From contig NZ_PGFI01000013.1 of the NCBI RefSeq assembly GCF_002797755.1, positions 124,001 to 188,000 on the forward strand: a stretch of 64,000 nucleotides of DNA, read 5' to 3'. The notes below the pieces were generated by a model, which was not told where the DNA came from, made no database searches, and worked only from the letters and a program-made list of their open reading frames with translations. The stretch comes from Brevirhabdus pacifica. GTDB lineage: Bacteria > Pseudomonadota > Alphaproteobacteria > Rhodobacterales > Rhodobacteraceae. Below are positions 35,057 through 46,121 of the stretch, in pieces. Made by a program: the position numbers and the translations under genes. How positions within the stretch are numbered: position 1 is the first letter of the stretch; each line of letters starts with the position of its first letter.

Positions 35057-35856
35057 TGCGGGCGCTGATCATCAACCTGGACCGCGCGACGGACCGACTG
35101 GCCCTGCAACAGCGCCAGATGCAAGTGCTGGGCATCGCGTGGGCGCGGGTCGCCGCCGTCACCCCCGACACCCTGGAGCCGCCAGTCGACGATCCGCTCT
35201 GGCACCGTTGGCAGCGGCCCCTGCGCGCCACCGAAAAGGCCCTGCTGGCATCGCACGCCCGGGCCTGGAGCCAGGTCGTCAAGCTTGATGAGCCGTGCCT
35301 GATCCTCGAGGATGACGCCCTTCTGGCCGTCGAAACACCTGTCGTCCTGGACCGGATCGCCGCGACTGACGGTATTGATCACGTCTCGCTGGAAACCCGC
35401 AGCCGCAAGAAGATCGTCGCCCGGCGGCCTCACCCGACCCTTCCGATCCGCCGTCTGTGGCAGGACAGGACCGGCTCCGCCGCCTATGTCCTCTTCCCGT
35501 CGGGCGCGCGCAAACTGCTGGGCCGCGCGGCCTATGCCGCCGCCCCTTCGGACGCCGCCATTTCGGGCACCTATTCCCTGCGCTCCTTCCAGGCCGATCC
35601 CGCGCTGGCGATCCAGCTGGACCAATGCGCGGCCTATGGCGTGCCGCAGCCGCTGGCCACGGCCTCGTCCATCGACGCGGTGCCGAAGCCCCCGGCCACC
35701 GACGGCTACTCGCCCCTGAAACAGCGCCTGTTCCGCGCCCGCCGCATCGGCGCGCAGCTGCGGATGGGGTGGCGCCAGCTGTCGCGCCTGCCGGTCGCGC
35801 AGCGTATCCACGTGCCCCCCGCCGAACGCTGGCCCGACCTCACCCTGCCGGAATAG
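35056..35856 (+). CDS. Glycosyltransferase family 25, copy 2
   Basis: A 266-residue family 25 transferase: MRALIINLDRATDRLALQQR, TEKALLASHARAWSQVVKLD and CLILEDDALLAVETP with the EDD metal motif. It is related to but distinct from the gene at 33201, as the donor-site surroundings differ. The ATG overlaps the previous stop as TGATG. It is the last gene of the glycan run; 194 bases without a gene follow before asd. Confidence 0.83.
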   Translation: MRALIINLDRATDRLALQQRQMQVLGIAWARVAAVTPDTLEPPVDDPLWHRWQRPLRATEKALLASHARAWSQVVKLDEPCLILEDDALLAVETPVVLDRIAATDGIDHVSLETRSRKKIVARRPHPTLPIRRLWQDRTGSAAYVLFPSGARKLLGRAAYAAAPSDAAISGTYSLRSFQADPALAIQLDQCAAYGVPQPLATASSIDAVPKPPATDGYSPLKQRLFRARRIGAQLRMGWRQLSRLPVAQRIHVPPAERWPDLTLPE

Positions 35857-36050
35857 CCCACGCCAGCCCGCGCACCGCCGCTGCAGAAGCGCACGTCTTC
35901 ATTGTCGTGAAAATATCCCCGCCGGAGGCCGCGCGCCCGCCGCCTGCGCCCGTGTGGACAGACGCACCCCGCTCAGACCCCTCTTTCCCCCGCCGGGGAA
36001 TTCAACTACAAGCCCGCGTCAACCCCGAGATGACCAGAGGAGTACCCGTC

Positions 36051-37073
36051 ATGGGCTACAAAGTCGCCGTCGTCGGCGCCACGGGCAACGTGGGCCGCGA
36101 AATGCTGAATATTCTGGCCGAGCGCCAGTTCCCCGTCGATGAGATCTGCGCGCTGGCCAGCCGCAAATCCCTCGGCTCCGAGGTCAGCTTCGGTGACAAG
36201 ACCCTCAAGACCAAGGACCTCGACACCTTCGATTTCACCGGCTGGGACATCGCGCTGTTTGCGGTGGGTTCGGACGCGACGAAGATCTATGCGCCCAAGG
36301 CCGCCAAGGCCGGCTGCGTCGTGATCGACAACAGCTCGCTCTACCGCTACGACGCCGACGTGCCGCTGATCGTGCCGGAAGTGAACGCCGACGCCATCAC
36401 CGGCTACACCAAGAAGAACATCATCGCGAACCCCAACTGCTCGACCGCGCAGATGGTGGTGGCGCTGAAGCCGCTGCATGACCGCGCCCGGATCAAGCGC
36501 GTCGTTGTCTCGACCTACCAGTCGGTTTCCGGCGCGGGCAAGGCGGGCATCGATGAGCTGTGGGATCAGACCAAGTCGATCTACAACCCGGTCGACAACA
36601 AGCCGCCGACGAAGTTCACCAAGCAGATCGCCTTCAACGTCATTCCCCATATCGACGTCTTCATGGAAGACGGCTCGACCAAGGAAGAGTGGAAGATGGT
36701 GGTCGAGACCAAGAAGATCGTCGATAAGGATATCAAGGTCACCGCAACCTGCGTTCGCGTTCCGGTCTTCGTCGGCCACGCCGAGTCGATCAACATCGAG
36801 TTCGAGGAGTTCCTCGACGAGGACGAGGCCCGCGAGATCCTGCGCGAAGCCCCTGGTGTCATGGTCATCGACAAGCGCGAGGACGGCGGCTACGTCACCC
36901 CGACCGAATGCGTCGGCGACTTCGCCACCTTCATCAGCCGCATCCGTCAGGACGGCACGATCGAGAACGGTCTGAACCTGTGGTGCGTGTCCGACAACCT
37001 GCGCAAGGGTGCCGCCCTGAACGCCGTCCAGATCGCCGAGACCCTGGGCCAGCGCTGCCTGAAAAAGGGCTGA
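36051..37073 (+). CDS. asd: Aspartate-semialdehyde dehydrogenase
   Basis: A 340-residue enzyme that reduces aspartyl phosphate to the semialdehyde in lysine, threonine and methionine synthesis. It has KVAVVGATGNVGREMLNILA for NADP binding, NPNCSTAQMVVALKPLHD with the catalytic Cys, and the substrate loop STYQSVSGAGKAGIDELWDQ. The ATG at 36051 has AGAGGAG upstream. The frame is open from 35457, but this is not coding. It is followed by a strong terminator. Confidence 0.97.
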   Translation: MGYKVAVVGATGNVGREMLNILAERQFPVDEICALASRKSLGSEVSFGDKTLKTKDLDTFDFTGWDIALFAVGSDATKIYAPKAAKAGCVVIDNSSLYRYDADVPLIVPEVNADAITGYTKKNIIANPNCSTAQMVVALKPLHDRARIKRVVVSTYQSVSGAGKAGIDELWDQTKSIYNPVDNKPPTKFTKQIAFNVIPHIDVFMEDGSTKEEWKMVVETKKIVDKDIKVTATCVRVPVFVGHAESINIEFEEFLDEDEAREILREAPGVMVIDKREDGGYVTPTECVGDFATFISRIRQDGTIENGLNLWCVSDNLRKGAALNAVQIAETLGQRCLKKG

Positions 37074-37112
37074 GCGGGCGCCGGCGCCCGGCTTTGGCCG
37101 AAGCAGAACAAG

Positions 37113-37141
37113 AAAAGGCGCCCCGCGGGGCGCCTTTTTTT
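37113..37141 (+). terminator. Rho-independent terminator after asd
   Basis: AAAAGGCGCCCCGCGGGGCGCCTTTTTTT forms a GC-rich perfect stem (GGCGCCCC/GGGGCGCC) ending in a seven-base T-run, 40 bases after the asd stop. Confidence 0.95.
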
Positions 37142-37175
37142 CTTGGCCTATCCTGTGGTTCAGGAGGTCATATAC

Positions 37176-37192
37176 GAATTTTCAAGAAATTC
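37176..37192. promoter_or_regulatory. Palindrome upstream of a short ORF
   Basis: GAATTT-TCAAG-AAATTC is a perfect inverted repeat with a five-base centre, in an AT-rich gap between the asd terminator and the 57-residue ORF. Another hairpin, TGGATG-TGGGGG-CATCCA (37240-37257), lies closer to the ORF. A regulator site is possible. Confidence 0.3.
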
Positions 37193-37272
37193 TCGTCTGC
37201 TCGTGAAACTTTAGGGGCCCTTCGACCGTAAGTTCTTCATGGATGTGGGGGCATCCAACGGGAAGACCTGAC

Positions 37273-37446
37273 ATGACTGCCATCATTGCCACCTGTGCCC
37301 GCCTTGCAGACGTTCTCAACCGCCGCAGCGCCATGGTCATCGCCGACCAGCCCATGCGCCCGCAGCTTTCCCGCTCGGAGCTGACGGCGCTTTTCGCGGC
37401 CGACCTGGCCCAGCAGGACACCTGCCTGCTTGCCCGCGCCCGCTGA
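37273..37446 (+). CDS. Possible 57-residue small protein
   Basis: A short ORF starting MTAIIATCARLADVLNRRSA and ending DTCLLARAR. It has codon use like real genes here but a weak ribosome-binding site and no family I know. A palindrome and a hairpin lie upstream. It converges with the carbonic anhydrase gene. It may be a small regulator or noise. Confidence 0.4.
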   Translation: MTAIIATCARLADVLNRRSAMVIADQPMRPQLSRSELTALFAADLAQQDTCLLARAR

Positions 37447-37515
37447 GTGACCGCCCCGCGCGCCGACCGACCGCCCTTGCGGATGGCACGGCGCACGGGG
37501 GCCGATCCGGCCCGG

Positions 37516-38163
37516 TCAGACCGGGTGAAACTCTCCGTCGTCGGGGTGATAGCTGTGCAGCGTGCCTTCGCTGATGTCGGTCCACAGGCCGTGAAGCGAC
37601 AGGAGCCCTGCATCGGCCCGCTCCTTGACGAAGGGGAAGGTCAGCAGGTTCTCCAGCGACACAAGCACGGCCTGATATTCAAGCGCGCGCGCCTTCTCTT
37701 CCTCGGGGACGTCGGCGATCCGCTCGTAGCCCGGGCGAAGAATATCCATCCAGCGGCCCACGAAGCTTGAGCTTTTCTCAAGCTCGGGCGCCTCGCCGGA
37801 ACACATCTTCAGACAGCCGTTGACGCCACCGCAAAGCGAGTGGCCCAGCACCACGACATGGGCCACCTTCAGCACCGTCACCGCGTATTCCACTGCCGCC
37901 GAGGTGCCGTGATGATCGCCGTCGGGCTCGAACGGCGGCACAAGGTTGGCGATGTTGCGGTGGATGAAGAACTCCCCCTGTTCGGCCCCGAAGATCGAGG
38001 TCACATGAACGCGGCTGTCGCAGCACGAGATCACCATGGCGCGGGGGCGCTGCCCCTCTGAGGCCAGAAGCCTGTACCAGGCCTTGTTCTCGTCATAGGT
38101 CGTGGCTTTCCAGCCGTGATAGCGCTGCGCCAGGAAGTTGGGCAGGGGTTTGATGCTGGACAT
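37516..38163 (-). CDS. Beta-class carbonic anhydrase
   Basis: A 215-residue zinc enzyme interconverting CO2 and bicarbonate. The ligands are in VISCCDSRV and in GHSLCGGVNG, with the Asp/Arg pair of the beta class in CDSR. There is no signal peptide, so it is expected in the cytosol. In cells with carboxysomes, free cytosolic carbonic anhydrase would leak the accumulated bicarbonate, so its expression is probably opposed to the operon at 3261-17001. It stands alone, convergent with the small ORF and divergent from a helical protein gene. Confidence 0.94.
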   Translation of the reverse strand: MSSIKPLPNFLAQRYHGWKATTYDENKAWYRLLASEGQRPRAMVISCCDSRVHVTSIFGAEQGEFFIHRNIANLVPPFEPDGDHHGTSAAVEYAVTVLKVAHVVVLGHSLCGGVNGCLKMCSGEAPELEKSSSFVGRWMDILRPGYERIADVPEEEKARALEYQAVLVSLENLLTFPFVKERADAGLLSLHGLWTDISEGTLHSYHPDDGEFHPV

Positions 38164-38303
38164 TGGTCCCTCCGGGCTGAGTGTCCCGCCACATCTAGGG
38201 GGAGGATGCCAATAATTCGAGCGATTTTTTTCCTGCGTCCTAAAGGTTTTCTACGGCCTTTCCCTGCAATCTTGCAGAAGGCGGCCATTTCGGGAACCAG
38301 CCA

Positions 38304-38663
38304 ATGCCCCTTACCTTCGGACTTCGGGATCATGTCTTTGTCGACGACGCGGTACTTCACGGGCTTCGCGGTGCGCTGGGCTGTGTCGGCGCCGATCAGG
38401 CCATCACCCTCAGCTACGAAATCATGTCGGACCGGCTGAAGGAGATGGCGCGCCTCAGCCAGGCGGGCGACCTGGCGGGCGTCGCGGCGCGCTGTGACAG
38501 CGTCGACGCCATGGGCCGGGCGGTCGCCATGACCTCGGTCTGCGCCGTTGCGGGCGACGCCGGCCAATGTGCCCGGCGGGGGGAACTGGCGGCGCTTGCC
38601 GCCGTGCTGTCGCGACTGGGCCGGGTGCTGGACCGTTCCATTATGCAACTTCTGGACCTCTGA
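38304..38663 (+). CDS. Hypothetical helical protein
   Basis: A 119-residue, mostly helical protein (MPLTFGLRDHVFVDDAVLHG, then SYEIMSDRLKEMARLSQAGD). The pattern of amphipathic helices recalls a four-helix bundle such as histidine phosphotransfer domains, but I see no phosphoacceptor His in a proper context. It is divergent from the carbonic anhydrase. Function unknown. Confidence 0.55.
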   Translation: MPLTFGLRDHVFVDDAVLHGLRGALGCVGADQAITLSYEIMSDRLKEMARLSQAGDLAGVAARCDSVDAMGRAVAMTSVCAVAGDAGQCARRGELAALAAVLSRLGRVLDRSIMQLLDL

Positions 38664-38796
38664 CGCGGCAACCCTCACGGGCGGTGACTGCCGGTGCCCC
38701 CACCCTCGACCGCCGATCAGCCCAAGGGGCCGCCGCCGGGGCTTGCCCCGCCGGGCCATCTGGATAGTCTGGCCGCCGGTCAACACGAGGTTTTTC

Positions 38797-40203
38797 ATGA
38801 CGCCCGCCTTCGCCCCCCGGACTGCCGACGCGTCCGACGCAATCCCCGTCCACCTGCTCGACGAAGGGGACATTGAGGCCCGCATTGCCGGCTGGCGCGA
38901 AAGCGGTCAGGCCAACCTGGCCGATTGGGCCGAGGCCACGAAATTCACAGGCAAGGCGGGGCAGGTCCAGGTCGTGCGCGCCGCGACAGGCCAGCCGCTT
39001 GCCGTTCTCGCCGGCCACGGCACCCCGGCCACCCGCCGGCGCGGGCGCTTTGCCACCGCCGGTATCGCGGCGGGCCTTCCGGCGGGCACCTACCGCCTGG
39101 AATGCGATCTGGACGGCCCGGCATTGGAAGAGGCCGCCCTGGGCTGGCTTCTGTCGGCCTATCGCTTCGATCGCTACAAGAGCATGCCCCCGGCCGAGGC
39201 CCTGCTGCTGGCCCCCGACGGCGTGGACGCCAAGCGGCTTGAGATCCTGGCGGCGGCCGAGTTCCTGACCCGCGACCTGGTCAACACCCCCGCCTCGGAT
39301 CTGGGGCCCGACGCGTTGGAGGCCGCGCTACGTGACCTGGCCGAGGCCCATGGCGCCGGCGTCTCGGTGACAGCCGGCGACCAGCTACTTACCGACAATT
39401 TTCCGCTGATCCACACCGTCGGCCGCGCCGCCGCCCAGGCGCCCCGGCTGCTGGACATGCGCTGGGGCAGCGAGGGCCCGACGCTGACGCTTGTGGGCAA
39501 GGGGGTCTGTTTCGACACCGGCGGGCTGAACATCAAACCCGGCACCTCCATGGGTCTGATGAAAAAGGACATGGGCGGCGCGGCCAACGTGATGGGCCTG
39601 GCAAGCGCGATCATGGCGCTGAAACTGCCCCTGCGGTTGCGGGTGCTGATCCCGGCGGTCGAGAACGCGATCGACGGCAGCGCCTTCCGCCCGGGCGACA
39701 TCCTGCCCTCGCGCAAGGGGCTGACGGTCGAGGTCAACAACACCGACGCCGAGGGGCGGCTGGTGCTTGCAGACGCGCTAGCCCTGGCCTGCGAGGAGCC
39801 GCCCGAGATGCTGATCTCGATGGCAACGCTGACGGGCGCCGCGCGGGTCGCGGTCGGCCCGGACCTTGCCCCCTTCTATACCGACGACGACGACCTGGCC
39901 CGGGAACTGTCGGAGGCGGGCGGGCGGATGGCCGACCCGGTTTGGCGCCTGCCCTTCTGGGACCCTTACGAGGCACTGATCGAACCCGAGACCGCCGATC
40001 TGGACAACGCCCCCTCCGGCGGGTTCGCCGGGTCCATCACCGCCGCGCTGTTCCTGCGCCGCTTTGTCGGCGAGGGGCAGCGTTATTGCCATTTCGACAT
40101 CTTCGCCTGGCGCCCCACCGGCAAGCCGGGCCTGCCCAAGGGCGGGCTGGGCCAGGGCCCGCGCGCCCTGCTCCACACGATCGAGCGGGTGCTGCTGGCA
40201 TGA
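38797..40203 (+). CDS. Leucyl aminopeptidase family protein (M17)
   Basis: A 468-residue M17 metallo-aminopeptidase. The zinc and catalytic segments are LVGKGVCFDTGGLNIKPGTS, MKKDMGGAANVMGLA and the signature NNTDAEGRLVLADAL. It cleaves N-terminal residues from peptides in the cytosol. The ATG at 38797 gives the normal length although it lacks a good ribosome-binding site. Its stop overlaps the NlpC/P60 gene start by ATGA. Confidence 0.94.
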   Translation: MTPAFAPRTADASDAIPVHLLDEGDIEARIAGWRESGQANLADWAEATKFTGKAGQVQVVRAATGQPLAVLAGHGTPATRRRGRFATAGIAAGLPAGTYRLECDLDGPALEEAALGWLLSAYRFDRYKSMPPAEALLLAPDGVDAKRLEILAAAEFLTRDLVNTPASDLGPDALEAALRDLAEAHGAGVSVTAGDQLLTDNFPLIHTVGRAAAQAPRLLDMRWGSEGPTLTLVGKGVCFDTGGLNIKPGTSMGLMKKDMGGAANVMGLASAIMALKLPLRLRVLIPAVENAIDGSAFRPGDILPSRKGLTVEVNNTDAEGRLVLADALALACEEPPEMLISMATLTGAARVAVGPDLAPFYTDDDDLARELSEAGGRMADPVWRLPFWDPYEALIEPETADLDNAPSGGFAGSITAALFLRRFVGEGQRYCHFDIFAWRPTGKPGLPKGGLGQGPRALLHTIERVLLA

Positions 40204-41042
40204 GCGATCCGCGCCTGACCCCGGCCAATGGCCGCGTCGCCCACGACAGCCTTCGGGGCAAGGTGCAGGCCGAACGCTTCACCCCGGGCACCGCCCATCG
40301 GGTCGCCGTGCCGCTGGTCGATCTCTGCCGTGCGCCCGGGGGCGCCCGCGATCGCCAGCTACTAGCGGGCGAAGGGTTCCTGGTGCTGGAACGGCGGGAC
40401 GGCTACGCCTTTGGCCAGGCGGCGAATGACGGCTACGTCGGCTACCTGCCCGAGGATGCCCTTGGCCCCGACGGCCCCGTCACCCACCGGGTGGCGGCCC
40501 TGGCCACCCATGTCTATGACAAGGCGAATTTCAAATCCCGCGATCTGAGGCGTTTGAGCCATGGCGCCCTGTTGAACGTCACCGGCACCGAGGGTCGGTT
40601 CGCCCGGCTGGCGGATGGCGGCCACGTGCCAATGCAACACCTGGCGCCGCTGGACCGCCCCGACAGCGATCCCGCCGCCGTCGCCCTGTCCTTCCTGGGC
40701 ACACCCTACCTGTGGGGCGGCAACAGCGCCGACGGAATCGATTGCAGCGGCCTGGTCCAGCGCGCGCTGCTGAGCTGTGGCATCGACTTCCCCCGCGACA
40801 GCGATCAGCAGGAGGCAGGCCCCGGAAAGGACCTGTCCCCCGACGCCCCCCTGCAGCGGGGCGACCTGATCTTCTGGAAAGGACACGTGGGCATGCTGCT
40901 GGATCCCGAAACGTTGATCCACGCCAACGCCCATCACATGCAGGTCGCGGTCGAGCCTCTGGAAACGGCCGTCGCCCGGATCGCCCAAGCCGAGTTCGGC
41001 GAATTGCGCAGCCGCCGCCGTCCGCCCGTGCCCCGGGGCTGA
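40200..41042 (+). CDS. NlpC/P60 family cell-wall hydrolase with SH3 domains
   Basis: A 280-residue protein. The first ~150 residues contain bacterial SH3-like segments (VGYLPEDALG, FARLADGGHVPMQHLAPLDR). The C-terminal NlpC/P60 domain has GTPYLWGGNSADGIDCSGLV with the catalytic Cys, KGHVGMLLDPETLIHANAHH with the His. It likely cleaves peptidoglycan stem peptides or processes recycled muropeptides. No clear signal peptide is seen, so a cytosolic role in recycling, alongside the aminopeptidase, is possible. Confidence 0.9.
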   Translation: MSDPRLTPANGRVAHDSLRGKVQAERFTPGTAHRVAVPLVDLCRAPGGARDRQLLAGEGFLVLERRDGYAFGQAANDGYVGYLPEDALGPDGPVTHRVAALATHVYDKANFKSRDLRRLSHGALLNVTGTEGRFARLADGGHVPMQHLAPLDRPDSDPAAVALSFLGTPYLWGGNSADGIDCSGLVQRALLSCGIDFPRDSDQQEAGPGKDLSPDAPLQRGDLIFWKGHVGMLLDPETLIHANAHHMQVAVEPLETAVARIAQAEFGELRSRRRPPVPRG

Positions 41043-41082
41043 ACCCGCCCGGCCCCCGGCGAATGTCCGAAAAAAAGGGCGG

Positions 41083-41427
41083 CTACTCGACCGCCCGGAT
41101 CAATTTTCGCTCCAGCACCCGCAGGACGCTTTTCAGATCGTGCCCGCGTTTCAGGATCCGCCCATCCATTCCGATCACCGAATATTGCCCCTGCCGCAGG
41201 GCCAGGCGCGGGCGCTTTTCGATTCTGTAGATCGGGTGCTCGGCCGTGCGCCGGAAAATCGAGAAGATCGCCACCTCGCGCAAGCTCGAGATGCCATAAT
41301 CCCGCCACTCTCCGGCGGCGACCATCCGCCCGTAAAGCCCCATGATCGCCCCCAGCTCGCGCCGCTGGAAATGGACCTTGTCGTCGGGGGCCTGGCCTGT
41401 AAGGGGCACGGGGGTGTGAGTGTTCAT
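41083..41427 (-). CDS. DUF2794 protein
   Basis: A 114-residue protein typical of alphaproteobacteria. It starts MNTHTPVPLTGQAPDDKVHF and carries RRELGAIMGLYGRMVAAGEW, GISSLREVAIFSIFRRTAEH and a basic C-terminus. The function is unknown. The ATG at 41427 fits the family better than the open frame to 41526. Its convergent neighbour is the NlpC/P60 gene. Confidence 0.88.
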   Translation of the reverse strand: MNTHTPVPLTGQAPDDKVHFQRRELGAIMGLYGRMVAAGEWRDYGISSLREVAIFSIFRRTAEHPIYRIEKRPRLALRQGQYSVIGMDGRILKRGHDLKSVLRVLERKLIRAVE

Positions 41428-41609
41428 TCCCGAATGGTGGCGTCTGATCCCCGGGAAATCAAGCATGGCGGTGAGGAAGCGGGCGAATCCCCCATCAGCC
41501 GCGGATCCCGCCCCAATCTTGCCCACGAATTACCCCGCCCCCTCCGCGTTCGGATCACCTTCTGACCCTGATTGACTGCGATAAGGATCCCATAGCGATG
41601 AAGCGCTAA

Positions 41610-41700
41610 CCCCGGTGTCGTGGATTTATTGCCCCCACCCAGCCTGCGGCACCGGGGACCTTACAAACCAAAAGCCTCGGCCCTCCCGGCCGGGGCTTTT
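41610..41700 (+). ncRNA. Candidate small RNA beside gyrB
   Basis: In the 367-base gap between DUF2794 and gyrB, a 14-bp stem (CCCCGGTGTCGTGG at 41610-41623 with CCTGCGGCACCGGGG at 41644-41657, some G-U pairs) encloses a C-rich loop GCCCCCACCC. A short linker then leads to a second hairpin with a CTCCC loop ending in TTTT. Two structured hairpins with exposed C-rich loops and a terminator, and no gene on this strand upstream, make an sRNA likely. A weak TTGACT lies at 41572 as a possible -35. Confidence 0.5.
41670..41700 (+). terminator. Terminator of the candidate small RNA
   Basis: AAAAGCCTCGGCC-CTCCC-GGCCGGGGCTTTT, one mismatch, long stem then T-run. No upstream coding gene on this strand ends here. 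Confidence 0.8.
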
Positions 41701-41734
41701 CGCTTTCAAGCCCCCGAAAACAGCCCCCCGAACG

Positions 41735-41762
41735 AAAAACGGCGCGCAGGAGATGCGCGCCG
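41735..41762 (-). terminator. Rho-independent terminator after gyrB
   Basis: On the leftward strand CGGCGCGCA-TCTCC-TGCGCGCCG is followed by TTTTT, 33 bases after the gyrB stop. Confidence 0.9.
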
Positions 41763-41794
41763 CTTGGCATGTCGGGTAGGGCCGAAGTTTGGCC

Positions 41795-44272
<2,478 letters not shown>

Positions 44273-44291
44273 TCACCCCTATATTTCGCGG

Positions 44292-44912
44292 TTATGCGAA
44301 GGGGATGACACAACCTACGATAATCAGCAGCCCCCCGGCGATCAGATTGGTCCGTCGCAGGGCGCGCGGGCTGCTCAGAAGGGCGCGGGCGCGGCCGATG
44401 AACACGGCCAGCATCAGGTTGCCGACAAGAGGCACCATGAAGCTGAGGGTGCAGATCGCGACGATGTCCGCCGCCCGCAGGCCGCTGAGATCGAAGAACC
44501 CCGGCAGCACCCCCATGTAGAACAGGATCGCCTTGGGATTGCCCAGGATCACCGCCAGCCCAGCGACAAAGCCCGCCCACATGCCGGGACGGGTAAGGCG
44601 GCTGTCGGTCGCGATCGACCGGTCGGCGTGGCGGATCAGCATGCCGCCCATCACCAGGAAGACCCCGCTGGCGATCCAGCGCATGATGGTCATGAAGCCC
44701 TCGAACGTGTCCACGATCCAGACCGCGCCCAGCACCGCCAGCAGCGGCCACAGGACATCGCCCACCACGACGCCCATTGCCAGCGGCCAGGCGGCGTGGA
44801 ACCCGCCGGACATGGCGCGCGCGGTCAGGGCCACCCAGACCGGGCCGGGGGTCAGGAACAGCACGAAAAGCGCCCCTGCATAAATGGCAAGCTGTGCGAT
44901 GGTGACAGTCAT
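44292..44912 (-). CDS. LysE/RhtB-family amino acid exporter
   Basis: A 206-residue membrane protein with six helices typical of LysE (FVLFLTPGPVWVALTARAMS, GNPKAILFYMGVLPGFFDLS). It probably exports amino acids or similar metabolites. It overlaps recF by ATGA and lies 79 bases before gyrB. An exporter inserted between recF and gyrB is not part of the classic replication block. Confidence 0.92.
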   Translation of the reverse strand: MTVTIAQLAIYAGALFVLFLTPGPVWVALTARAMSGGFHAAWPLAMGVVVGDVLWPLLAVLGAVWIVDTFEGFMTIMRWIASGVFLVMGGMLIRHADRSIATDSRLTRPGMWAGFVAGLAVILGNPKAILFYMGVLPGFFDLSGLRAADIVAICTLSFMVPLVGNLMLAVFIGRARALLSSPRALRRTNLIAGGLLIIVGCVIPFA

Positions 44913-46063
44913 GGCCTCTCCTCGGGCGAGCGGTCGTCAGGCAGACGGGCAAGGATCCGCGTGGTGCTGGCGCCGTCGGTCTCGTCGACCGCGACCGCCA
45001 TGGCCCGGTCGCCCACGGCGCGGAACAGTCCGGGCTCGGTCCCCGTCATGAAGGCCTGGGCCCCCAGGCCGGTGATCTCGTCGTAAAGGGCGGCGCGCCG
45101 GGCCTCGTCCAGGTGGGCCGCCACCTCATCAAGAAGCAGGATCGGCGGCGCGTCGAGCCGGGCCGAGAGTGCCCGCGCATTGGCCAGGATCAGCGAAATC
45201 AGAAGCGCCTTCTGCTCGCCGGTCGAGCAATGGCGCGCCTCCATGCCCTTGGCTTCGTAGATGGCGACAAGATCGGCGCGGTGGGGTCCGACCAAGGTGC
45301 GACCGGCCGCCATGTCGCGGGCGCGGCCGCGGGCCAGCGCCTCCCGCAGGGACGCTTCGTCCATCGCCGGGTCTTCAACGCCCTCCTGCCCCGCCTCCTC
45401 CATCCGAAGTTGGGCGGTCGGAAAGGCGGTTGTGGCGTCGGTCTGGGCCAGGCTCAGCGCGGTAAGCGCCTCGGCACGGTTCTGCCGGATCTCTGCGCCC
45501 AAGCGCGCCATCTGGGATTCCAATGCGCCATACCATGCCGGGTCGCGCGCTTGGTCCTTCAGCAGGCGGTTGCGTTCCCGCATGGCCTTTTCATAGGCCA
45601 GCGACGCCTCACCATGGGCAGGCTCGAAACTCAGTGTGACGCGGTCGAGAAAGCGGCGGCGCCCCTCGGCCCCCTCGATCCACAGCCGGTCCATGGCCGG
45701 GATCAGCCACAGGATACGGATCATCCGGCCCAAAGCCATCTGCGCAGCCGGCTTCTCGTCGATTGACAGGGTGCGGGGGGTGCCGGCCTCGGACCGCATC
45801 GCGATTTCATGGCTAACGCCCGGCCCGGTCAGCTCGGCCCGCAGTTTCCAGCCCAATGCCTCGGGCTTGCGGGCGATCTCTTCCATCGCGGCGCGGCGCA
45901 TTCCGCGCCCCGGCGACAGCAGGGATATGGCCTCGAGGATGTTGGTCTTGCCGGCCCCGTTCGGACCAAAAATCGCGACCGGGCGCCCGTCAAGCGCCAG
46001 GTCCAGCGTGCGGTGCGAGCGGAAGCGCGACAGCGACAGGTGGCTCAGGATCAACCGACTCAT
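44909..46063 (-). CDS. recF: DNA replication and repair protein RecF
   Basis: A 384-residue SMC-like ATPase that loads RecA at gaps with RecOR. It has Walker A AIFGPNGAGKTNILEAISLL, the signature CSTGEQKALLISLILANARA, and Walker B PILLLDEVAAHLDEARRAAL. It is 58 bases after dnaN, in the order dnaA-dnaN-recF. Confidence 0.97.
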   Translation of the reverse strand: MSRLILSHLSLSRFRSHRTLDLALDGRPVAIFGPNGAGKTNILEAISLLSPGRGMRRAAMEEIARKPEALGWKLRAELTGPGVSHEIAMRSEAGTPRTLSIDEKPAAQMALGRMIRILWLIPAMDRLWIEGAEGRRRFLDRVTLSFEPAHGEASLAYEKAMRERNRLLKDQARDPAWYGALESQMARLGAEIRQNRAEALTALSLAQTDATTAFPTAQLRMEEAGQEGVEDPAMDEASLREALARGRARDMAAGRTLVGPHRADLVAIYEAKGMEARHCSTGEQKALLISLILANARALSARLDAPPILLLDEVAAHLDEARRAALYDEITGLGAQAFMTGTEPGLFRAVGDRAMAVAVDETDGASTTRILARLPDDRSPEERP

Positions 46064-46121
46064 GTCGCGGGCGCCCCTTGGCAGGCCGGCGGGCCGGCAT
46101 TCCCTCCGGCGACGCCCGGCG

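Noticed and set aside
35457-36050. N-terminal extension of asd
   Set aside because: It lies out of frame over the GT25 gene and the intergenic gap; the ATG at 36051 has a good ribosome-binding site and the family's NADP motif follows at once.
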